A stretch of 64,000 nucleotides of DNA from an uncultured Acidimicrobiaceae bacterium (GCA_905182135.1 CAJJAG010000004.1:62001-126000); one strand, 5' to 3'; shown: positions 35,811-45,404, numbered from the stretch's first letter. Made by a program: numbers and translations. Notes: a model not told the origin generated them from the sequence alone.

Positions 35811-36671
35811 TCAGGCTCCGTCGAGGGTTCGACCTGCGCCACGGACCCGACTCTGGCGCATGAAGCGTCGCCAGCGATCGGCGTCGTAACCAGCACCACG
35901 GTGAAGCACACACCGGTTGTCCCAAAAAACGGTGTCGCCTTCGCTGAAACGATGTGAATACTGGGCCTCCGGAACGGTTGCCTCTTCGTTGAGCTGGTCT
36001 ATCAGACGGCGACTGTTGATGCCTGACCAACCGATGATCGACCGGGCATGAGAGCCGACGTAGAAGTTCTTTACTCCGGTATTCGGGTTGGAGCGAACCA
36101 GCTTGTGCTCAATCGGCGGCAACGAGGCTGCATGGTTGTCGTGCACCGGAGCGACCTTGGTCCGGCTAAACACGTAATCGTGCAGCACATGCAGATCATC
36201 GATCTGGGTCTTGACGTCGTCATCGAGCCGGCCATAGGCCGCCCGTTGGCTGACAAATTCGGTCTCGCCCCCTTCGCCTGGCACCTCATAAGCATGCAGG
36301 ATCGACACGAAGGACGGCACCTGCCGAAAAGACGAGTCTGAGTGCCAGAGGTTGTTGCCCTTCTGACTGAGCGTCTGCGGATCTGCCTCGTCACGTTTGG
36401 TTTCACCGTCGACGACATTGCCGATCGTGCCGATGTACTCGATCTCACCTGTCCGCCCAAAGACACCATGACTCTCTTCTGGTTCACCAAGCTGTCGAGT
36501 CAACGCCAGCTGCGCTTCGTCCGACATGGCTTGGCCCGGGAAGTGCAGCACCGAATACTCGTCGATTGCAGCTCGCAGTTCGATGATCTCATCGGCACTG
36601 AGCTCAGATGCAAGATCAACGCCGTTGATCCGTGCGCCAAAGTCAGCATGGAGCCGTTCGTATTCAAACAC
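35811..36671 (-). CDS. TauD/TfdA-family 2-oxoglutarate-dependent dioxygenase
   Basis: A 286-residue Fe(II)/2-oxoglutarate dioxygenase closest in layout to 2,4-D dioxygenase TfdA. The HxD motif is NLWHSDSSFRQVPS near residues 114-116, the distal His is in CVLHRGAGYD, and the 2OG-binding Arg follows in RWRRFMRQSRV. The N-terminal GARINGVDLASELSADE is also typical. It would oxidise a small substrate such as an aryloxyalkanoate, taurine or an amine. The FAD-oxidase pseudogene follows, and the PLP enzyme gene lies 167 bp upstream. Confidence 0.9.
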   Translation of the reverse strand: MFEYERLHADFGARINGVDLASELSADEIIELRAAIDEYSVLHFPGQAMSDEAQLALTRQLGEPEESHGVFGRTGEIEYIGTIGNVVDGETKRDEADPQTLSQKGNNLWHSDSSFRQVPSFVSILHAYEVPGEGGETEFVSQRAAYGRLDDDVKTQIDDLHVLHDYVFSRTKVAPVHDNHAASLPPIEHKLVRSNPNTGVKNFYVGSHARSIIGWSGINSRRLIDQLNEEATVPEAQYSHRFSEGDTVFWDNRCVLHRGAGYDADRWRRFMRQSRVRGAGRTLDGA

Positions 36672-36838
36672 CGATGGCCTCTCTGGTCGTTTCCGTCTGC
36701 TGCAGTTCTACTCACCCCACGGGCAGGCTGCAAATATCACGTTATTTCAAAGGCTGAAAAGGCCATCACGTCTAGGCCCCTGGACTCGACGCACACTCAA
36801 CCCTCGACGCTACTGACCAAGCATTGATGAACTGTGCG

Positions 36839-38029
36839 CTAGAGATGAGGCCCGATTGCGGCGGCTGCAGCGGCGACACCTGAACTGCCCATTGGCGAAC
36901 CCAGTGAATGCAACGCAGCCTCGATTGTGCCGATAGCACCCAAGATCATGGGGGGATTGAGATGGCCCATATGAGCGAGGCGGAAACCATCGATGCCAGC
37001 GATCCCCAAGCCGAGGACCAGGCCAGCCTGCTTTTCGCACAAGGAGCGGAGTTCGGACGGGTCTAGGCCGCCAGTGAGGACCGTAGTTACGCAGTTTGAG
37101 CGGCTATCAGAATCAAGAATATTGAACTCGATCCCGCCAGGAGCTGACCATGCCTCGACCGCAGCCTTCACCCCGGATGCCAGGATTTCATGGCGCCTCC
37201 AGGTGGCCTCAAGGCCACCCTCTTCTTCTATGATTTTCATGGCTTCAAGCAGTCCACGCAAATGCGGAATCGGCGGCGTGCCAGCGTAGTAGCTGTACAT
37301 GTTGGAGCCATCGAGACGAGCGTCCCAGTCGAAGTAACCAACCCGCCGGTCTGCCCGTGCATGGGCCGCCAGTGCCTTATCGCTCGCCCACACAAATGAG
37401 ATACCAGGGGGAACCATCAGACCTTTTTGGCAACCAGCGAGGGCGATGTCGACGCCCCACTCGTCCATCCGGAACTCTTCGCATCCCATGGAAGCGATGC
37501 AGTCGACCATCAGTAACGCCGGATGTCCAGCAGCGTCCATAGCCCGTCGCAGCGCAGGGATGTCGTTGCGCACCGAACTGGCTGTGTCGACATGCGCGAC
37601 CAGTACGGCTTTGATCTCATGTCCGGTGTCTTCGGTTAGCCGAGCTTCGAGTGCGGCCGGGTCGACTGGTTCGCGGTCGTTGCCTTCAAGCAGTTCCACT
37701 TCGACATCGGACACCGATGTGTAGATACCCCAAATCGTGGCGAACCTGCCTGCCTCTGCGACAAGGACCTTGTCACCCGCCGCCAGCGTGTTCGACGTGG
37801 CCATCTGCCAGCCAGCGTGACCGTTGCCGGTGATGATGAAACACTCACCCTCGGTTTTAGCAATGCTGGGCAAGCGTTCGCGAACGATTGCCTGTTCTTC
37901 GACCAACGGCCCCTCATAGAGATCGGGCATGGGCTGCGAAAACGCAGCAAGAACCCGGTCAGGGATTATCGACGGGCCAGGAATGGCCGCCATCTGGCGA
38001 CCCCACTTCAACGAGTTCTTTTCAGACAT
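36839..38029 (-). CDS. Class V PLP aminotransferase (alanine/serine-glyoxylate type)
   Basis: A 396-residue fold-type I PLP enzyme. The Schiff-base Lys is in LAGCQKGLMVPPG; upstream are FIITGNGHAGWQM (phosphate-cup region) and LLMVDCIASMGCEEF with the pyridine-N Asp. The C-terminal FRLAHMGHLNP is the family's Arg region. It would transfer an amino group between alanine, serine or a related donor and glyoxylate or pyruvate. It follows the dienelactone-hydrolase-like gene after 31 bp on the same strand. The C-terminus is Ala-rich without obvious meaning. Confidence 0.9.
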   Translation of the reverse strand: MSEKNSLKWGRQMAAIPGPSIIPDRVLAAFSQPMPDLYEGPLVEEQAIVRERLPSIAKTEGECFIITGNGHAGWQMATSNTLAAGDKVLVAEAGRFATIWGIYTSVSDVEVELLEGNDREPVDPAALEARLTEDTGHEIKAVLVAHVDTASSVRNDIPALRRAMDAAGHPALLMVDCIASMGCEEFRMDEWGVDIALAGCQKGLMVPPGISFVWASDKALAAHARADRRVGYFDWDARLDGSNMYSYYAGTPPIPHLRGLLEAMKIIEEEGGLEATWRRHEILASGVKAAVEAWSAPGGIEFNILDSDSRSNCVTTVLTGGLDPSELRSLCEKQAGLVLGLGIAGIDGFRLAHMGHLNPPMILGAIGTIEAALHSLGSPMGSSGVAAAAAAIGPHL

Positions 38030-38060
38030 CCTTATTCATACCAGTAGCGATCAGAAAGCT

Positions 38061-38720
38061 CTACTCGACTCCGTTTTCTCGGAAGAACATCAAGGTGCGT
38101 TCTAGCGCCACGGCTGCTGAATCTGGATGGCTCGACGCTCGCACATCACAATTGAAGCCATGATCGGCATCGTCATAGATATGGATCTCGACGTCGGGAT
38201 ACATCGCACCGACCTCGCGAACGCCCTGGAGCGGAATGTGAGCGTCAAGTGCCCCGAAGTGCAGCATGACAGGCACGGCCGGGGCCTTCTCACGGTTGGC
38301 GTGAATAGCCCCACCGTAGTAGCCAACAGCAGCGGCGACCGGTGTAACACCAGCAGCGAGCCATGCGACGCTTCCGCCGTAGCAGTAGCCGACGATCCCC
38401 ACCGGGCCGGTGCCCGCAACGTGTGCGATCGCTGCAGCCACGTCGAGCATGGACTGTTCCATGTCGAGTTGACCAGCGAGACCGCGGCCAACGTCGACGC
38501 CCTCGGCGGAGTAGCCGAGTTCGACACCGCGTTCGATCCGATCGAACATGGCGGGCGCGATCACGTGGTATCCCCGTGCGGCGTAGCCGTCGACAACGGA
38601 CCGAATATGTGTATTCACGCCAAAGATCTCTTGGATCACCACGATCGAAGCAGTAGCTCCATCGGGGTGGACTTCGTAGGCATCGAGCGTGTGTCCGTCT
38701 GATGAAGTGAGGGTCGTCAT
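38061..38720 (-). CDS. Dienelactone hydrolase family protein
   Basis: A 219-residue alpha/beta hydrolase. The Cys nucleophile is in GIVGYCYGGSVAWLAA, the His in YDDADHGFNCDV, and an Asp in FGALDAHIPL completes the triad. The N-terminal VVIQEIFGVNTHIRSVVDG carries the family's Glu. Classical members hydrolyse dienelactones from chloroaromatic or protoanemonin-type degradation, though many homologues act on other esters. It begins the small operon that contains the class V aminotransferase. Confidence 0.9.
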   Translation of the reverse strand: MTTLTSSDGHTLDAYEVHPDGATASIVVIQEIFGVNTHIRSVVDGYAARGYHVIAPAMFDRIERGVELGYSAEGVDVGRGLAGQLDMEQSMLDVAAAIAHVAGTGPVGIVGYCYGGSVAWLAAGVTPVAAAVGYYGGAIHANREKAPAVPVMLHFGALDAHIPLQGVREVGAMYPDVEIHIYDDADHGFNCDVRASSHPDSAAVALERTLMFFRENGVE

Positions 38721-39164
38721 ACTGACTTTCTAGCCGCTCAGCGCCAGCAGCCGGGTCTCATGTCCTGGCCATATTCCCACTACCGCTGCCCATGCACCGC
38801 TCACGAAGGCTCAGTCGGCGGGCCTATCTAGGTCTGGGTGCCACTCGCAGCGCGTAACCGACCGGGATCTCCCCCTTTAGCCAGTCTTGACTGAGCAACT
38901 GTGCCGACCACTAACCATGCGGACCCTTAACCATGCAGCCACGCCGCAAGGTAATCCCAATGCGCTTCGGTCGCGACTGAGTCCGCCGCCTGCAACATCG
39001 AGGTTTTCGAGGGACTTCGGCTCACTAGTCGCTACCTTTTAGGCGCCGAAGAGACTCTTGGCCTCCTAGCCGCAAGGCCGGTGAATAAGTGCCACATGTT
39101 GGTTCGTCAAAGCCTTGGGTTGCGGTCTCAACATGTCGACACCACCGGTTCATTGACAGCTCGA
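38721..39164. other. Intergenic, no gene recognised
   Basis: 444 bp between the DLH start and the SCO6745-like stop. Several short frames exist but none shows family character. No tRNA-like T-arm is seen. The phrase TAACCATGC occurs twice at 38912-38934, too short to interpret. Confidence 0.5.
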
Positions 39165-40016
39165 TCAGTTTTTGTAGATCTGTTCCCAGTCCAGCTGATC
39201 ATCTGGTGGCAGTCCCGCTACCAGCTCAGAAAGCAGGTCGAACAATCGTTGACCGCTCTGCTCACCAAGTCGCTCCCACAACGGGAAGTCCAGTGCATCG
39301 GTCATCGCTTCGATCCGACCGCGCCCTGCATGACACTCCGACGTCGCAGTACCTTGCTCATCGAGCCAGCCTCTGGCTTGTAGTCGGATGACAGCGCCGG
39401 CTTCATCTTCCGTTGTCCATCCAGCTTCGTCACGAATCCAGTTGCGAGGCGCGCCCCCAACAGCTACGTGAGACACGATCGACTCGATGCCATCGAGCCC
39501 TTCGGCGCACACGGCAATCAGATGGTTTCCACTTCGGTACTCCCGCAACAAGGTGCACCCATGCCACAAAGCCATGTGTGGTTCGTCGGGCCAACCGAGC
39601 GAGGCCCACCCGGAGTAGAGCAGTCGCCCAATCGGGTCGCAACCCTGGAGTGCTGCTCGAACTAGGGCTGCCCCTTCGGCAAACACCGGAGCCGCAATAT
39701 CGCTATATGTGGCGCGGAGTGCCCGGTCCATTCCTCGGTAACGTGCAGCGATTATGTCGGCGGGCGTAGCCAAGCTCCATGCATCAGGAATTGCACGACG
39801 GACACGAGTCGGGGCGTAATAGAAGAAAGTCGACTCAACCACCAGCGCTCCGACCGGACCAACAGGCGCAATTCGACTAGCGAAGTAGTTCATCCAGAAC
39901 CCTTTCAGACCAGCTGCGATGCCTTCTTCTCGCACCTCGGTAGCGATATAAGTCAACCCATGAAAACGCTCAGCAGCTTCCCACATTGGTCGACTTACGC
40001 TCGGGTCAAGGCTCAC
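39165..40016 (-). CDS. SCO6745/SalK-family protein
   Basis: A 283-residue protein matching the actinobacterial SCO6745-like family: FWMNYFASRIAPVGPVGALV, RRAIPDAWSLATPADIIAAR, then GWASLGWPDEPHMALWHGCT with LLREYRSGNHLIAVCAEGLDG, and a C-terminal winged-helix-like part with RLQARGWLDEQG and LWERLGEQSG. The biochemical role is unknown; the name SalK comes from salinosporamide-type clusters. The start is a GTG at 40016, with an ATG ten codons later (MWEAAERFHGLTY) as the alternative. Confidence 0.82.
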   Translation of the reverse strand: MSLDPSVSRPMWEAAERFHGLTYIATEVREEGIAAGLKGFWMNYFASRIAPVGPVGALVVESTFFYYAPTRVRRAIPDAWSLATPADIIAARYRGMDRALRATYSDIAAPVFAEGAALVRAALQGCDPIGRLLYSGWASLGWPDEPHMALWHGCTLLREYRSGNHLIAVCAEGLDGIESIVSHVAVGGAPRNWIRDEAGWTTEDEAGAVIRLQARGWLDEQGTATSECHAGRGRIEAMTDALDFPLWERLGEQSGQRLFDLLSELVAGLPPDDQLDWEQIYKN

Positions 40017-40605
40017 CGGGTCACCATCCGAACAGTCGGTGGTACTGCGCTGGTCAGCACAGCAGCAGCTACCAGCCCCGCCGCACTAAGCGGTCCCGGC
40101 GGCAATGGCCCAAGCGACTTGCCGTTGACGCACAAGATTTTGCCCTGGCCGCGAACCGGCAGGATCGATCCAACCGGTGATGCCGACTGGATGCAACCGA
40201 CACTAAAGAAGCCGGACTTACTGAAATAGGAATGCAACGATGTCACTGCGCTAGCTCACACGCTCAGACGTCACGACGCAAATACTCGACCAACGACGTC
40301 CCTCGGCGACCGCCCATCGCACACTCCGGATTCGCTGCGGTGCACTATCGACAGTCCAAGTTTGCAGAACCTGCACGATCTGGTCACCGCTCGCCTAGCA
40401 GCGGTCGACCAGTCACCGCAGCACCCAACACATCACGCCCGTGGCGTTCCACAGCAACGGATTACATCTCACCTAGGAGTTACCACAGGTCTCGACCGAG
40501 ACCTGCGACCGATAGGTAGCACCCAATTCGTCGAGCCAGATCATCAACTAGTCGCAATGCAAGGATTAATCGACATTGTGGAATACCGCCCTAGAAAGCT
40601 GCCTT
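40017..40605. other. Intergenic, no gene recognised
   Basis: 589 bp without a convincing gene. A plus-strand frame at 39960-40229 runs against the SCO6745-like gene and matches no family known to me. The sequence looks unstructured and may be decayed coding DNA. Confidence 0.45.
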
Positions 40606-41739
40606 TCAGAACTGCGCAGTATTGGTCGGCAGGCCGAACAGGTACCGGCCTAGTGGCTCCATGGTTCGAGGGGCAACCATGCCATGAGTGATGGCGACAT
40701 GGGCGTCCCGAAAGACCCGTTGCAGCGCGCTCGTTTCGTAAACTGCGCTGCTTCCAGCTGCGTGGTAACACAGGTCGACAGCTTCAACGCAGCGCTGAGC
40801 CGCAGATGTAGCAGCGAGTCTCAACTCGACCCGATCGTCGTCGCTAACGGGAGTACCAGCTACCGACCTGTCCCAAATCGCATCGGTGCTGCCGTAGAGG
40901 TAGCTGCGGGCCTGCCGCACGTTGGCTATCGCTGTGGCTAGGCCAGCTTGCAGAGTCGCCCGTTCGGCCAGTGACTTCTTGGATCCCGTCGAACGTTTCT
41001 CGCTCAGTAAAATGATCTCTTCGATCGCCCGCTCACCCAGACCAATCAGGCAGGCCGCGACACCGGCACCGAGCGCACCGAAGAACGGGAAATGCCCCAG
41101 TGGACTATCAACGACGGGCGAATTATTTAACAAGTTGGCCCAGCGCCCCTCGGGTACGAACGCCCTCGTCACCGCATAGTCGGTGGACGCAGTCCCCTTC
41201 AGTCCCGACACATGCCAAGTGTCAAGCAACTGCACGTCGGTCGGTTCAAAAAATACAAACGGAGCGAAGGCGCCATCACTGGTGACCGCCGGTTCGCCAT
41301 GCTGGTCCACTACTCGGACCCCGCCGCCGATCCAGCTGCAGTGGTCGGTCCCTGACCCCCACGCCCATTGGCCGGTGACTTCCAGCCCCCCTTCGACAAC
41401 AGTGGCCGTGCCAGCAGGCATGCCGAAGCCGCCTGTGCATGCAGCTGGATCTCGATAAATAGTGTCCGCCCAGTCGGAGCGCATTCGGTGCGACGTCAAG
41501 GCGGTGGTATTTGCGATCATGACGCACCAGCCGGCAGCACCGTCAGCCTGAGATGTGGCCTCAATCGTGCGAAGTACCTGCGTGACGGTTGCGGCCTCTC
41601 CCCCACACTCCGCAGCGACCCAACGCCGTAACATGCCAGCCTCGGTCAAGGCCTTCGTAACTGCAGGGTGCAGATGTCCACCTGCTTCAGTCTCAGACGC
41701 ACGTTCTCGGGCAACACGTAACGCTGTCTGTTCAGGCAC
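40606..41739 (-). CDS. Acyl-CoA dehydrogenase-fold flavoprotein (HsaA/hydroxylase-type)
   Basis: A 377-residue flavin enzyme of the acyl-CoA-dehydrogenase fold with a type-2 C-terminal domain, as in flavin-dependent monooxygenases such as HsaA and dibenzothiophene-type hydroxylases. Seen: AAECGGEAATVTQVLRTIEA (N-terminal helical domain), GGLEVTGQWAWGSGTDHCSW (middle beta-domain) and DTWHVSGLKGTASTDYAVTR; the C-terminal part has VDLCYHAAGSSAVYETSALQ. No ordinary dehydrogenase Glu motif is evident. It would need a flavin reductase partner, which is not adjacent. Confidence 0.83.
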   Translation of the reverse strand: MPEQTALRVARERASETEAGGHLHPAVTKALTEAGMLRRWVAAECGGEAATVTQVLRTIEATSQADGAAGWCVMIANTTALTSHRMRSDWADTIYRDPAACTGGFGMPAGTATVVEGGLEVTGQWAWGSGTDHCSWIGGGVRVVDQHGEPAVTSDGAFAPFVFFEPTDVQLLDTWHVSGLKGTASTDYAVTRAFVPEGRWANLLNNSPVVDSPLGHFPFFGALGAGVAACLIGLGERAIEEIILLSEKRSTGSKKSLAERATLQAGLATAIANVRQARSYLYGSTDAIWDRSVAGTPVSDDDRVELRLAATSAAQRCVEAVDLCYHAAGSSAVYETSALQRVFRDAHVAITHGMVAPRTMEPLGRYLFGLPTNTAQF

Positions 41740-42163
41740 AGCCGCAATCTAGTGCCGTATCGCCCAGCCAAGATGGCCAAAACCTAACTACCGTCCCGCT
41801 TTGTCGACAGTGTCTTCCAAAAGCGACGCTCATAGAGAGATCATGGGTAAAGACCGGGCTCGGCCCAAATCTGTTGAAACAAGTGACATCGAAAGGGTTG
41901 CCATGATCAACCAACAAGCAACCCTAAATAAAGAAGTGCTGTGTCTCGCCCGTCGAGTTGGCGCCAGGACCTAGCACCACAACGGTGCCGCTACGTCGCT
42001 GACGAAGGCGGGTGCAACGCGACCCAGGGCGCCAGTGGCATTGCTCTCACAACCTTGAGCTCATTCGACTCTGCCAAGAGCGGTTTCAAGATGAACGCCA
42101 CGACCGCCAAGCGGTTCCGCAAAGCCGTCACAGCGTCCGAGGAGGCTGCTTCCGGCTGCTCGA
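41740..42163. other. Intergenic with possible decayed small gene
   Basis: 424 bp. A plus frame from the ATG at 41843 gives 43 codons (MGKDRARPKSVETSDIERVA...) and stops. The next plus frames hold CRYVADEGGCN and HLELIRLCQERFQDERHDRQ, which look protein-like but lie in different frames. I do not recognise a family; it may be a broken small protein. Confidence 0.3.
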
Positions 42164-43867
42164 TCACAGGTCGTTGAGGCCCGCAATCGAGGCAGCAGTC
42201 ACAACACCTACCGGACGCCCACCGCCATCAAGCACAGCCACAGCAGCAGTGTTGTAGTCACTCATTACACGTGCCGCTTCCAGGGCTGGTGTTTCTTGAG
42301 TAACTGCTGGGATGTCACGCATGACCAGATTCACCTCAGCTTCCATGCCGTGGTCCATCAGACACGGTGCAATATCGGCCAACACGAGCAGCCCGATGTA
42401 AGAACCATCCTCGACATCGCATACTGCGATGACCCCCAAACCAGATGTTTCATCGATCTCATCGATAACTTCGAGCAGCCGCATAGATGCCGTGACTTGG
42501 TCCTTGAACGGGATCGTGACCTGCTCGGTAGACATGCGGAGGCGTGCTTCCAGCTGTCCGCCGCGTTCGTCGACCTGAACAGTTGAGACGGAAACTTCAC
42601 CCATCAGCGACTGCGAGACCGCAGTAGCGAGAAGGGCTGGAATCACGAACTCAGCGCGACCCGTTGTCTCTGCTACGAACATTACTGCGGCCAGCGGTGT
42701 GCGGTAACCGGCGCCCAGCACAGCAGCCAGGCCGATAACGGGATAAAGGCCGTTCGAAGGCGCATCGAAAATCACTTCGACGATTCGCCCGAGCAACAAC
42801 CCCTGCACGACGAGGGGAATGAAGACGCCGCCGACGCCGCCGGCGCCAAGCGTAACCGATGTAGCCACGGCGCGAATGAAGAACAAGGCGATGATGACCC
42901 ATACCGAAATCGTTGGGTCGAGCACGATGTCGACGATGGACTCGGCACCGGGGCCAAGACTGACGGGAATATCCACCAGTTGATCGGTGATCAAAACCGC
43001 AGCCGCTAGTGATACGGCAGCAACAGGAAGCCGCACAGAGACCGGCGCGACCTTCCCGACGTCTTTAGCGAAATGGAACAGCACCGCGATTCCTCGGGCG
43101 GCAAGGCCAGCGAGCAACCCGATGACGACAGCGCCGATGACCTCGTCGGTAAGTGGCACTTCGGCCGGCTGAATGAACAGCAGCCGACCTGGCCCAAGAA
43201 TGATAACGAACGTGATATACGACGCTGCCGAAGCGACCAACGCTGGAATAAGTGCGTGTTTCGCGATGTCTCGGCGGAACGGCGTCTCGAGTGCAAAAAG
43301 CACTCCGGTTGCGGGCGCACGGAAGACCGCCGCAACCGCTGCAGCTGCGCCAGCCGCTAAAAGGAGCCGGTGATTTCGTGTGCCCAGCACCTTGAGCTTG
43401 CGCCGACCGAGCCAATGACCAAGATTGGCTCCCGCAAAGACTGCGGGACCTTCAAGCCCCGCTGCCCCGCCAAAACCAACTGTCGTCAACGCCGCTGCGA
43501 GCTTGGGCCCCAAACGGCGCGGCTCCAACTCAATGCTGCCATGGAACGCCTGAACATAGGCATCTGACGTGCTTGGTTCTGTATTCCATGCCAACCGTAA
43601 AATGATCGCCGTCAGCACAAGCCCGACTCCCGGCGCGAAAACCCGGAGCCAGAGCGGAGCATCGATCAGAGCGTGCAGCATCTGCTCGATGGCCAGCCAC
43701 TCGATGGCTACAACGACAACACCAACGCCAACGCCAAGCGATGCATACACCAGGAAACGTGCCACTCCTTCGAGACCTTCGTTGGTCGACTCGATGCCTG
43801 TGTCACGAGTCTGACGCAGTCGGTGGCGCCACGACCTTGGATCATTGGGTATCGGGGGCTGCGCCAT
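42164..43867 (-). CDS. ClC-family chloride channel/transporter with C-terminal CBS domains
   Basis: A 567-residue membrane protein with about ten hydrophobic segments, then a cytoplasmic CBS pair (about residues 420-567, ending VMSDYNTAAVAVLDGGGRPV). The ClC signature is modified: the gating-Glu loop reads GAAGLEGPAVFAGA (GREGP in most members), and the later loop GAGGVGGVFIPLVVQG keeps GxFxP. GVLFALETPFRRD retains an internal Glu near where proton-coupled members have one. Whether it is a channel or an exchanger is unclear. The ATG at 43865-43867 is chosen over 43909, because the latter would abut the divergent neighbour's start. Confidence 0.9.
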   Translation of the reverse strand: MAQPPIPNDPRSWRHRLRQTRDTGIESTNEGLEGVARFLVYASLGVGVGVVVVAIEWLAIEQMLHALIDAPLWLRVFAPGVGLVLTAIILRLAWNTEPSTSDAYVQAFHGSIELEPRRLGPKLAAALTTVGFGGAAGLEGPAVFAGANLGHWLGRRKLKVLGTRNHRLLLAAGAAAAVAAVFRAPATGVLFALETPFRRDIAKHALIPALVASAASYITFVIILGPGRLLFIQPAEVPLTDEVIGAVVIGLLAGLAARGIAVLFHFAKDVGKVAPVSVRLPVAAVSLAAAVLITDQLVDIPVSLGPGAESIVDIVLDPTISVWVIIALFFIRAVATSVTLGAGGVGGVFIPLVVQGLLLGRIVEVIFDAPSNGLYPVIGLAAVLGAGYRTPLAAVMFVAETTGRAEFVIPALLATAVSQSLMGEVSVSTVQVDERGGQLEARLRMSTEQVTIPFKDQVTASMRLLEVIDEIDETSGLGVIAVCDVEDGSYIGLLVLADIAPCLMDHGMEAEVNLVMRDIPAVTQETPALEAARVMSDYNTAAVAVLDGGGRPVGVVTAASIAGLNDL

Positions 43868-43909
43868 ATACGACCGATCATACGAGGCCTTCGCTTCTAG
43901 CCTGGGCAA

Positions 43910-45142
43910 ATGGCAACTTCAAATTCTGATCGACGACTCGATGTAGTGGTATTTGGGGCTACCAGCTTTGCTGGGCAGATCTTGTGTGCCTACCTGACCA
44001 AGCGCCACGGCACCGACGGAAGTCTTCGATGGGCGATCGCTGGGCGTAACGCAGCCAAACTCGCTTCTGTCGCTGTCGGCACGGGCGCCGACGTCGAGCA
44101 GATTATCGCTGATGCCTCGGACCCTGGAGCCATGGCCACCATGGCCGCCGACACGAGCGTCGTGATCTCGACCGTCGGCCCGTATGCCCTGTATGGCACC
44201 GAGTTGGTCAAAGCTTGTGCCGCCGCAGGTACCGACTACTGCGACCTGACAGGTGAGCCCCAGTGGATGCAACGCATGATCGACACACACGGCGATTCTG
44301 CTGAGTCGAGCGGCGCCCGCATCGTGCATGCCTGCGGCTTCGACTCGATCCCGTCGGATCTCGGCGTCTGGCACACCCAGCAACAAGCCATTGCTCGGTT
44401 CGGAACCCACTGCTCAAAGATCGCAATGCGGGTCAAGTCGATAAAGGGCGGCGCAAGCGGCGGCACGATCGCCAGCGCCATGAACGTTATGGACGAGGTC
44501 TCCAAGAATCCTGCACTGCGCAAAGCACTGGCTAACCCCTATTCGCTTGCGCCAGCCGACATGCGCACGGGCCCAGAGCAGCCAAACGTGATGATTCCGA
44601 CCAAGAAGGACGCGTCAGGCGAGTGGGTCGCCCCTTTCGTGATGGCGTCGGTCAATACCCGTGTTGTTCAGCGTTCACATGCGTTGCTTGGCCGGCCATG
44701 GGGCGACGATTTCTTGTATGACGAAGCAATGATGATGGGTGACGGGCCGGCCGGCGCTGCCAAGGCCGCAGTCGTCACAGGCGGCCTCGGCAGCCTCATC
44801 GCAGCCGCGTCGTTTGGGCCGATTCGAAAACTGCTCACGAACTATGTGGTTCCTAAGCCGGGTAATGGCCCGAGCGAAGAAAAACAAAAGACTGGTTTCT
44901 ACGACCTGCGATTCTTCGGCGAGACGGCCGATGGCAAGAAGGTCGTGACCATGGTGACTGGCGATGCTGACCCCGGTTACGGCTCAACCGCCAAGATGCT
45001 AGGTGAAGCCGCTGTTGCCTTGCTCGAACGCGACCGGTCAGCGCTTCCTGGAGGCTTTCATACACCTACTTCAGCCTTCCGCGACGATCTAATCGACCGA
45101 CTTGTCGAACACGCAGGTTTAACCTTCAGCGTCCTCGACTGA
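43910..45142 (+). CDS. Saccharopine dehydrogenase-like / trans-acting enoyl reductase family
   Basis: A 410-residue NAD(P)-binding protein. The Rossmann loop is VVVFGATSFAGQILCAYL with LRWAIAGRNAAKL after it, and the CDLTGEPQWMQRMIDTHG segment is characteristic of the mycobacterial Rv2953/Rv2449c-like group. Members include trans-acting enoyl reductases of phthiocerol synthesis, but most have no known reaction. The ATG follows the divergent ClC start by 42 bp. A strong hairpin after the stop may terminate it. Confidence 0.87.
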   Translation: MATSNSDRRLDVVVFGATSFAGQILCAYLTKRHGTDGSLRWAIAGRNAAKLASVAVGTGADVEQIIADASDPGAMATMAADTSVVISTVGPYALYGTELVKACAAAGTDYCDLTGEPQWMQRMIDTHGDSAESSGARIVHACGFDSIPSDLGVWHTQQQAIARFGTHCSKIAMRVKSIKGGASGGTIASAMNVMDEVSKNPALRKALANPYSLAPADMRTGPEQPNVMIPTKKDASGEWVAPFVMASVNTRVVQRSHALLGRPWGDDFLYDEAMMMGDGPAGAAKAAVVTGGLGSLIAAASFGPIRKLLTNYVVPKPGNGPSEEKQKTGFYDLRFFGETADGKKVVTMVTGDADPGYGSTAKMLGEAAVALLERDRSALPGGFHTPTSAFRDDLIDRLVEHAGLTFSVLD

Positions 45143-45249
45143 GCCTGGCTCAAGTACGGCGATAGCCATTCGTGCGGACGCCATATTCGAAGGGCCGGAC
45201 CTCAACACATAGTCTGAACCATCCGTCGATGCTTCGCACCTCCCTACTG

Positions 45250-45292
45250 CAATGAACGCCGGATGCGACTGCGTCGCATCTGGCGTTCGTTG
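45250..45292 (+). terminator. 20-bp stem hairpin with 3-nt loop (probable intrinsic terminator)
   Basis: The arms 45250-45269 and 45273-45292 pair over 20 bp, with two G-U wobbles and the loop TGC. It lies 107 bp after the stop of the saccharopine-dehydrogenase-like gene and 28 bp before the 14-bp repeat array. There is no T-run, so if it terminates transcription it would be of the U-less type described in actinobacteria. Confidence 0.6.
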
Positions 45293-45320
45293 GACGTATC
45301 GGCGGTGTGGATGCCACTCT

Positions 45321-45404
45321 GTAGCTCAACCCACGTAGCTCAACCCACGTAGCTCAACCCACGTAGCTCAACCCACGTAGCTCAACCCACGTAGCTCAAC
45401 CCAC
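45321..45404. repeat. Six perfect tandem copies of a 14-bp unit
   Basis: The unit GTAGCTCAACCCAC occurs six times without change or spacer (84 bp). The array ends 14 bp before the TTG start of the LLM oxidoreductase gene and 5 bp before its Shine-Dalgarno. It probably lies in the 5' leader or promoter of that gene. No spacers are present, so it is not CRISPR. Confidence 0.97.

Noticed and set aside
38721-39164. Possible selC (tRNA-Sec) in the large intergenic regions
   Set aside because: No long-acceptor tRNA structure or T-loop motif could be found here or in the other gaps by eye.
39960-40229. Plus frame MKTLSSFPHWSTYARVKAHR...
   Set aside because: Runs antisense to the start of the SCO6745-like gene and matches nothing known.
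45321-45404. CRISPR-like array
   Set aside because: The units are directly adjacent with no spacers and are only 14 bp long.
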